Below are positions 59,193 to 64,000 of a stretch of 64,000 nucleotides of DNA, piece after piece. The notes below the pieces were generated by a model, which saw only the letters and a program-made list of their open reading frames with translations, was not told the DNA's origin and searched no databases. Source of the stretch: Thermoanaerobaculia bacterium (GTDB lineage: Bacteria > Acidobacteriota > Thermoanaerobaculia > Thermoanaerobaculales > Sulfomarinibacteraceae); assembly GCA_027061805.1 (NCBI GenBank), contig JAMOWA010000068.1:1-64000 (forward strand), read 5' to 3'. Made by a program: the position numbers and the translations under genes. Position 1 is the stretch's first letter. Each line of letters begins with the position of its first letter.

Positions 59193-60313
59193 GGGCGGCC
59201 TTCCCCGTGGTGCTTGCCGCCGTGGTGCTCCCCGTGATGGTCATCATGGTGATCACCGTGGTGCCCCCCGGACGGTCCGGAGGCGCCGCCTTCCGCCTCC
59301 TCGAAGGCCGCGGCCAGCCGCCCCACCCAGGTGTCGATGAGGTCGAAGTAGGTGTCCACGCCCGGCTCCCCCTTCACGGAGGTGGGCACGATCACGGGGA
59401 TGATCCCCGTGCGGTCTGCGATGAGCTGGGGCTTGCGCCGCTCGAAGTAGTTGGCCGCGAGCAGCACCTTGATGTGCTCCGTCTGGATGGTGCGGATCAG
59501 CTCCGCCACGTGGCGGGCCGTGGGCGGGATCCCCGGCTTCGGCTCCACGTAGGCCGCCACGTCCAGGCCGAAGAGCGTGGTGAAGTACACCCAGTTCTTG
59601 TGGTAGCAGACGATCCGTTTCCCCCGGAAGACCATCCCCTCGGCGAGCCACCCTCCCAGCCGGTCCACGAGCCCGTGCTCCTCGAGGAAGGGGATCAGCT
59701 TCCCGTGCGTGGCCAGCGGGTTCAGGGTGTCGACACCCAGCAGCTCCACGAGCTCGTCCCCGTAGAGGCGCCGGGCCAGGCGGGCGTTGAAGTCCGCCAG
59801 CCCGGCCCTGTAGACGGTGCACCCGTCCGGGTCCACCTTGCACAGTCCCGTGGCGATGTTGCGGGCGATGATCATGGCGTTGACGGGTGAGGTCTGGATG
59901 TGGGGGTTGCCGTAGATGTGGATGTCGCCCCCGGACCGGTCCAGGGAGACCGGTTTCTGGAGCAGCTCCACACCGTGGGCCGCCGCCACGTAGCCCGGCG
60001 CCCCGTCCACGATGCGCCGGTTCCCCGACTTGTTCACCAGGGTGGGCGCCCAGAGCTCCAGGTCGAGCCCGGTGCTCACGAAGAGGTCGGCATCCCGGAG
60101 CATCATGGCGTAGGAGGGCTTGGGCTTGATGAAGTGCGGGTCGGCGTTCCCAGCCACGATGGCCTCGGCCTCCACACGGTCGCCGCCCACCTCCCGGGCG
60201 ATGGCGGCGTAGTCCTGGAGCGTGGTCACCACGCGGACCTTCGCCACGGCGGTGACCGGGATCCCCAGCATCAGAACGACGGACATCAACAGCAGGGTTC
60301 GAAGGTGTCGCAT
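59189..60313 (-). CDS. Metal ABC transporter substrate-binding protein with His-rich tail (ZnuA-like)
   Basis: 374 residues with a signal peptide (about 1-24, ending AVAKV). The cluster A-1 metal site is visible as His in GNADPHFIKPKPS, His in IYGNPHIQTSP, His in CYHKNWVYF and an acidic residue in the last third. The C terminus is an unusual His/Asp/Gly tail (about 26 residues with ten or more His), of the kind that buffers Zn2+ in ZnuA proteins, though there it is normally an internal loop. Zinc is favoured over manganese by the tail (inference). Coupled to the permease. Confidence 0.88.
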   Translation of the reverse strand: MRHLRTLLLMSVVLMLGIPVTAVAKVRVVTTLQDYAAIAREVGGDRVEAEAIVAGNADPHFIKPKPSYAMMLRDADLFVSTGLDLELWAPTLVNKSGNRRIVDGAPGYVAAAHGVELLQKPVSLDRSGGDIHIYGNPHIQTSPVNAMIIARNIATGLCKVDPDGCTVYRAGLADFNARLARRLYGDELVELLGVDTLNPLATHGKLIPFLEEHGLVDRLGGWLAEGMVFRGKRIVCYHKNWVYFTTLFGLDVAAYVEPKPGIPPTARHVAELIRTIQTEHIKVLLAANYFERRKPQLIADRTGIIPVIVPTSVKGEPGVDTYFDLIDTWVGRLAAAFEEAEGGASGPSGGHHGDHHDDHHGEHHGGKHHGEGRP

Positions 60314-60322
60314 ACGCCCCCC

Positions 60323-61663
60323 TCAGTAGCTCTCGTGCTTGTGGGGCCCGGCGGCGAAGGTCAGCTGGAGCTCGAAGCGCCGGTCGGTCCCGTGGAGGTT
60401 GTCCTTGCGCCAGCTCGCCTGCCCCCTGAGGCGGACGAACTCGGACTGCCAGAAGGTCAGGTAGGGGGAGAGCCCCCAGTAATCGTGGCCGGCTTCGCGC
60501 TGGTCCTGGACCGAGTCGTAGCGCATCCCCACGATCCAGTGGGGTGAGAAGCGGAACTGTCCGTAGAGGTACCCGCCCCAGGCGTTCCGGGAGCCCCCGT
60601 CCGCCAGGTCCCGGCTGGAGTGGAGCAGCATGCCGCGGACGGTCACCTCGCGGTAGAGCTCCTGGCCTGCCGGATACCAGTTGTAGGTGGCATCCAGGGC
60701 CCAGAAGTCGTGGTTCAGGTGTCCGTCGGGATCGGCCGAGCCGTGGAGGCCGTCGAGGCCCAGCTCGAAGTAGCTGTCGGAGCTCAGGTCCCAGTAGCTC
60801 TTGAGGCGTGCCAGCAGTGCGGGGTGCGTCCAGTCGCCCCCGGCGAAGGCCACGCCGTTGTCCCCGTTGGTGAGCTCCACGGTCAGCTCGTTGGAGTCCG
60901 CCCACAGGCGGGGCATGAGCCAGTCCACGGAGACGCCGGTTCCCACGAGGCCGTGGTCGCCGAAGCTCTCCTGGAGGACCCAGGGCAGGTCGGTCTGATC
61001 CAGGGCGTGGAGGTGCCAGCGGTTCAGCACACCGAACTGCTGGCGCTTCTTGCCCACCGTCAGGGCGAGGTGGCCGGGGAGCTGCATCCAGGTGATGTAG
61101 CCCTCGCCCAGGTCGAAGCCTCCGTGGGCATGACCACCCTCCTCCTCGCCCTCTCCCGGCCCGAATGTGGACTCACTCATGGGACCGTGGTACCCGAGCA
61201 CCACGTGCATCCTGGTGTAGGGGTCCAGGTACGACTGGATGTCCAGCTCGAAGTGGCGGGCCTGGAGCTCCTCCTCCTTCTGGTGGTTGCCCCCCACGGC
61301 GAAGAGGTCGCCCACCACGGAGATCTCCGGGTTGAGCTGGGGTTGCATCCGTGTTCCGGAGACGAAGGTGGTGGTGGTGTCCACCTCCTGACCCGCCTCC
61401 GCACCGCTCGCCGCGGCCGCCTTCGCCTGGCTCCTGAGGTGCTCCAGCTCTGCCTGACGGGCCGTTTCCTCCTGCTGGGCCCTGAGCCGCGCGAGCTCGG
61501 CCTTCACGGCCTCGAGCTCACGGGAGAGCCTCTCCACCGTCTGCTCCAGGCGCCGGACGGTCTCCCCCTCCGGCGGCCCGGCCGGGGGGGTCTGTTCCAG
61601 GCCGGGGGCGGCCTGGACCATCAACACGATGACACTCACGATGAATGGGACACGCAGGTGCAT
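60323..61663 (-). CDS. Outer-membrane barrel with N-terminal coiled coil, metal-operon associated
   Basis: 446 residues: a signal peptide (about 1-22), a coiled coil (about 35-80, VRRLEQTVERLSRELEAVKAELARLRAQ), then a β-barrel of the phosphate-porin-like type ending in a Tyr. A His/Glu-rich loop (GEGEEEGGHAHGGFD) lies near residue 175. It is nine bases upstream of the ZnuA-like gene, so it likely forms the outer-membrane entry for the same metal. It lacks TonB-dependent receptor features. GGAGGAA precedes the ATG. Confidence 0.8.
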   Translation of the reverse strand: MHLRVPFIVSVIVLMVQAAPGLEQTPPAGPPEGETVRRLEQTVERLSRELEAVKAELARLRAQQEETARQAELEHLRSQAKAAAASGAEAGQEVDTTTTFVSGTRMQPQLNPEISVVGDLFAVGGNHQKEEELQARHFELDIQSYLDPYTRMHVVLGYHGPMSESTFGPGEGEEEGGHAHGGFDLGEGYITWMQLPGHLALTVGKKRQQFGVLNRWHLHALDQTDLPWVLQESFGDHGLVGTGVSVDWLMPRLWADSNELTVELTNGDNGVAFAGGDWTHPALLARLKSYWDLSSDSYFELGLDGLHGSADPDGHLNHDFWALDATYNWYPAGQELYREVTVRGMLLHSSRDLADGGSRNAWGGYLYGQFRFSPHWIVGMRYDSVQDQREAGHDYWGLSPYLTFWQSEFVRLRGQASWRKDNLHGTDRRFELQLTFAAGPHKHESY

Positions 61664-61706
61664 GGTTCCTCCCTGTTGTTCTCCCGGGACGTCGTTCGGA
61701 CGGACC

Positions 61707-62087
61707 TCAGGAACGGACGGGAGGAGCCCTCAGGCGGAGCACCACCATCCGGCGGACGGCCGCCGGGAGGTGGGGGATGTCCGGGCCGGCGGCCGGGCCG
61801 GCTTCCGTGAAGGGCAGGCGCAGTCCCTGCGGCAGCACCGGTGCCGTGCCCGCCGCCAGGCAGGCGAGGCACCCGTGGGCCGGTACCGCGCCGGGGATGC
61901 GGTGCAGGTGATACTGCCCCGATCCCGGGAAGGCCACGGAGCAGTCGGCGGCGTAGCTCGGGACGTCCCGGTCCGCGTGGGTGTGGGGCAGGGACAGGAG
62001 CATCCCATGCCACACCGCCAGGACGGCTGCGGCCATGGTCACCACGTGCAGGAACCGGCGTCTCCTCACAGCGCCACCGCGGACCAT
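61707..62087 (-). CDS. Small exported His/Cys protein of unknown function
   Basis: 126 residues from ATG 62087 (GTG 62069 is possible). An N-terminal arginine-rich segment and hydrophobic stretch (FLHVVTMAAAVLAVWHGMLLSL) are followed by LPHTHADRD, a single Cys, HLHR and AHGCLACLAAG. The combination of His pairs and CxxC suggests metal binding; DUF2946-like proteins have a similar N terminus. It leads the metal uptake operon (43-base gap to the barrel gene). Function inferred only from context. Confidence 0.6.
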   Translation of the reverse strand: MVRGGAVRRRRFLHVVTMAAAVLAVWHGMLLSLPHTHADRDVPSYAADCSVAFPGSGQYHLHRIPGAVPAHGCLACLAAGTAPVLPQGLRLPFTEAGPAAGPDIPHLPAAVRRMVVLRLRAPPVRS

Positions 62088-62114
62088 CGTGTGCAGGAAG
62101 ACCCCTGTTGTCAA
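62086..62114 (-). promoter_or_regulatory. Possible promoter of the metal uptake operon
   Basis: On the minus strand TTGACA (62114-62109) and CACGAT (62091-62086) are 17 bases apart. The -10 box overlaps ATG 62087, so if it is used translation would begin at GTG 62069. No Zur-like operator recognised. Confidence 0.35.
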
Positions 62115-62170
62115 TGGAATGACCTGCTCAAACGAACGAGCGTGGAGGCGGCCCCGCCTGGCGGGACCCT

Positions 62171-62860
62171 TCACTCCACGGGGCCGACGGCCAGCTGGCG
62201 GAGGCGGTCCGGGGTCAGCACCACGATCCGGTGCCCCTCGGCGCGGATCACGCCGTCCTCCTCCAGGCGCCTCATGGTCCTGGAGAGCACCTCGGGGGCG
62301 GTGCCGCACTGGGCCGCCACCAGGTTGCGGGCCTCGGGGATCTCCACCACGTCGCCGGCCTCCAGCTCCCGGTCCCCGGCCCGGGCCAGGAGGAACACCG
62401 CCAGCCGTTCCTCCACGCGGCGCTGGGTCAGCAGCTCCAGCTTCGCGGCCAGGTGGCGGGCCCACAGCGAGACGGAGCGGACCATGCCCAGCGCCAGCTC
62501 GGGTTCCTCCCGGAGCAGGGCGAGCAACACCTCCCGGGACCACGACCACACCACCGAGGGCTCCAGCGCCACGGCCGTGGCCGGGTAGGTCCCGTCACCG
62601 AAGACGGCGGCCTCGGCGAAGGTCTGGCCGGGGTCCACCAGGTGCAGGAGCAGCTCACGCCCCCCCGGGGAGTACCGGACGAGCTTGATCCGGCCCTCGA
62701 GGAGGGCCAGCACGGACTCGGCGGGGGTCCCCTCGGTGAAGAGCACCTCGGTGCGCGCCACGCTGCGCTCCCTCCCCGCGGCGATCACGCGCTCCTGCAG
62801 CTCCCGGGGCAGGTGCCGGATGAGCGGCACCTGGCGCAGCGTCTCCCGTGCGTCGATCAT
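62171..62860 (-). CDS. Crp/Fnr-family transcription regulator with FNR-type recognition helix
   Basis: 229 residues: an N-terminal cyclic-nucleotide-binding-like β-barrel (about 10-125), a dimerisation helix (about 128-150) and a winged helix with recognition helix GTAPEVLSRTMRRLEEDG. The ExxSR pattern is that of FNR/DNR proteins, which bind TTGA half-sites, rather than the RxxxR pattern of CRP. The N-terminal cysteines of FNR are missing, so it does not sense oxygen through that Fe-S cluster. A matching TTGAN6TCAA palindrome stands before the octahaem cytochrome operon at 30984. Read as leaderless from TATACT. Confidence 0.88.
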   Translation of the reverse strand: MIDARETLRQVPLIRHLPRELQERVIAAGRERSVARTEVLFTEGTPAESVLALLEGRIKLVRYSPGGRELLLHLVDPGQTFAEAAVFGDGTYPATAVALEPSVVWSWSREVLLALLREEPELALGMVRSVSLWARHLAAKLELLTQRRVEERLAVFLLARAGDRELEAGDVVEIPEARNLVAAQCGTAPEVLSRTMRRLEEDGVIRAEGHRIVVLTPDRLRQLAVGPVE

Positions 62861-62867
62861 CCCCCCG

Positions 62868-62873
62868 AGTATA
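62868..62873 (-). promoter_or_regulatory. -10 box (TATACT) of a leaderless promoter
   Basis: Minus-strand TATACT ends seven bases before ATG 62860; the gap is a G run that is poorly placed for a ribosome binding site. Confidence 0.58.
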
Positions 62874-62896
62874 GCCCGATTCGTTGCGTCCGGGTC

Positions 62897-64000
62897 TCAG
62901 CGGTGGAGGGCGCCGTAATCCGCCGCGATGGGGTACCGGCGCCCGACACCGAAGGCCTTGGTGGTGATCCTGAGGCCGGGGGCGGCCTGGCGGCGCTTGT
63001 ACTCGTTGCGGTCGATGAGCCGGATCACCTCGCGGACCACCCCCTCGTCGAGGCCCTCCTCCACCATCTCCCGGAGCGAGGCGTTCCGCTCCACGTAGAG
63101 CTCGAGGATCCTGTCCAGCACGTCGTAGGGCGGCAGGGAATCCTGGTCTGTCTGGCCGGGACGGAGCTCCGCCGAGGGCGGCTTGGTGATGATGGTCTCC
63201 GGGATCACCTCGCGCTCCCGGTTCAGCCAGCGCGCCATCTTCCAGACCATGGTCTTGGGCACGTCGCTGATCACGGCGAGACCGCCGGACATGTCGCCGT
63301 AGAGTGTGCAGTAGCCCACCGCAAGCTCGGACTTGTTGCCCGTGGACAGCAGCAGCATCCCGAACTTGTTGGACAGCGCCATGAGCACGTTGCCCCGGAC
63401 CCTGGCCTGGATGTTCTCCTCCGTCACGTCGGGCTCCCGCCCCTCGAAGTGCTCCGCCATGGTGTCCAGGTAGCTCTGGAAGATCCCGTCGATGGGGATC
63501 ACCCGGTACCCGATGCCGAGGTTCCGGGCCAGCGCCTCGGCGTCGGTCAGGCTGGAAGCCGACGAGTAGCGGGTGGGCATGGCCACGCCCAGGACGTTCT
63601 CCGGGCCCAGGGCCTCCGCCGCGATGACCGCCGTGAGGGCCGAGTCGATGCCCCCGGAAAGCCCCAGCACCACCCGCCGGAAGCCGCACTTGGCGGTGTA
63701 GTCCCGGAGGCCCAGCACCAGGGCCCGCCAGGCCTCCTCCACGGGCCCCCTCGACACCGGCCGGAGGTGCCCCGGCTCGCCCGCGGCGCAGGAGCGCTGC
63801 CGGAGCGCCCCGTCCGGGATCTCGTGGACCAGGAGGTCCTCGGCGAAGTCCCGGGCCCGGGCCACCACCGTTCCCGTGGGGTCCAGCACCAGCGAGTGGC
63901 CGTCGAAGACGAGCTCGTCGTTGCCGCCCACCTGGTTGGCCACCACCATCCACCGGCGGTGCTTGGCGGCCTCGGCGGAGAGCATCTCCCGCCGCAGCCC
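62897..64000 (-). CDS. nadE: Glutamine-dependent NAD+ synthetase (5' end outside the window)
   Basis: At least 367 residues visible; the gene continues past the right edge, so the N-terminal part of the nitrilase-like glutaminase domain is missing here. The synthetase domain has the ATP-pyrophosphatase loop LGLSGGIDSALTAV, MPTRYSSASSLTDAEALA, FGMLLLSTGNKSELAVGYCTLYGD and RRQAAPGLRITTKAFG. It amidates nicotinic acid adenine dinucleotide to NAD+. Starts upstream of the Crp/Fnr regulator gene in the opposite genomic order: its stop lies 24 bases from that regulator's promoter. Confidence 0.95.
   Translation of the reverse strand, partial: GLRREMLSAEAAKHRRWMVVANQVGGNDELVFDGHSLVLDPTGTVVARARDFAEDLLVHEIPDGALRQRSCAAGEPGHLRPVSRGPVEEAWRALVLGLRDYTAKCGFRRVVLGLSGGIDSALTAVIAAEALGPENVLGVAMPTRYSSASSLTDAEALARNLGIGYRVIPIDGIFQSYLDTMAEHFEGREPDVTEENIQARVRGNVLMALSNKFGMLLLSTGNKSELAVGYCTLYGDMSGGLAVISDVPKTMVWKMARWLNREREVIPETIITKPPSAELRPGQTDQDSLPPYDVLDRILELYVERNASLREMVEEGLDEGVVREVIRLIDRNEYKRRQAAPGLRITTKAFGVGRRYPIAADYGALHR

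Overview
The window is very GC-rich chromosomal DNA from a Gram-negative bacterium: it encodes outer-membrane barrels, apolipoprotein N-acyltransferase, lipoproteins, Tat substrates and multihaem cytochromes. The mix of an E. coli hydrogenase-2-like operon, an octahaem hydroxylamine-oxidoreductase-like cytochrome with a NapC-like quinol dehydrogenase, a class II superoxide reductase, large secreted FN3 proteins and many intergenic repeats would fit an anaerobic or facultative member of the Acidobacteriota (Thermoanaerobaculia-like). That placement is an inference; no rRNA gene is present to confirm it.

Layout. 1-830: a 13-bp tandem array, a long nested palindrome, an S23-type four-helix-bundle gene and a MITE-like repeat. 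832-1785: a UDP-glucuronate decarboxylase-like epimerase. 3006-10541: two secreted proteins, then a compact peptide-modification (RiPP-type) cluster of PqqD/RRE protein, HPr-kinase-like ATPase, radical SAM/SPASM enzyme and lasso-B2-like protease. 10917-15564: housekeeping genes (DHH phosphoesterase, MazG, Nudix, MEMO-family, tRNA-Thr, secreted protein). 15733-20230: malQ and glgP, divergent across a MITE-like repeat. 20384-25360: a hybrid histidine kinase, then alanine dehydrogenase coupled to a CoA-transferase. 26705-30862: an operon of octahaem cytochrome, NapC-like cytochrome and outer-membrane barrel with a candidate FNR-type operator in front and a terminator behind. 31043-39622: envelope and housekeeping genes (lnt, tRNA-Leu, DnaC-like ATPase, SpoIID/LytB, acyl-CoA dehydrogenase with MeaB). 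40415-49343: superoxide reductase, a PLD-family protein and the hydrogenase operon hybO-hybA-hybB-hybC-hybD plus a small membrane protein. 49381-50350: a second S23-type locus with its own nested palindrome, bracketed by near-identical direct repeats. 50351-58278: TlpA thioredoxin, a truncated desaturase, a 1621-residue secreted protein and a HEAT-repeat protein. 58362-62860: a metal (zinc/manganese) uptake operon without an ATPase gene, and a Crp/Fnr regulator. 62897-64000: nadE, cut by the window end.

Three things stand out. First, both S23-type genes are preceded by a three-tier palindrome whose outermost 18-bp arm contains the gene's own Shine-Dalgarno sequence and abuts the start codon. 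The arms differ in sequence between the loci yet stay perfectly complementary within each locus. Second, at least eleven genes have a TATACT-like -10 box ending 6-7 bases before the start codon, implying leaderless mRNAs. Third, the RiPP-type cluster has no separate precursor gene that I can see, but its PqqD protein carries a C-terminal extension that looks like a tethered candidate substrate.

The genes suggest an energy metabolism in which the periplasmic hydrogenase feeds electrons through HybA/HybB to the quinone pool, and the NapC-like cytochrome draws them out to a periplasmic octahaem nitrogen-oxide reductase. Storage glucan turnover (malQ, glgP), amino-acid and acyl-CoA oxidation (ald, CoA-transferase, acyl-CoA dehydrogenase, meaB) would supply reductant.
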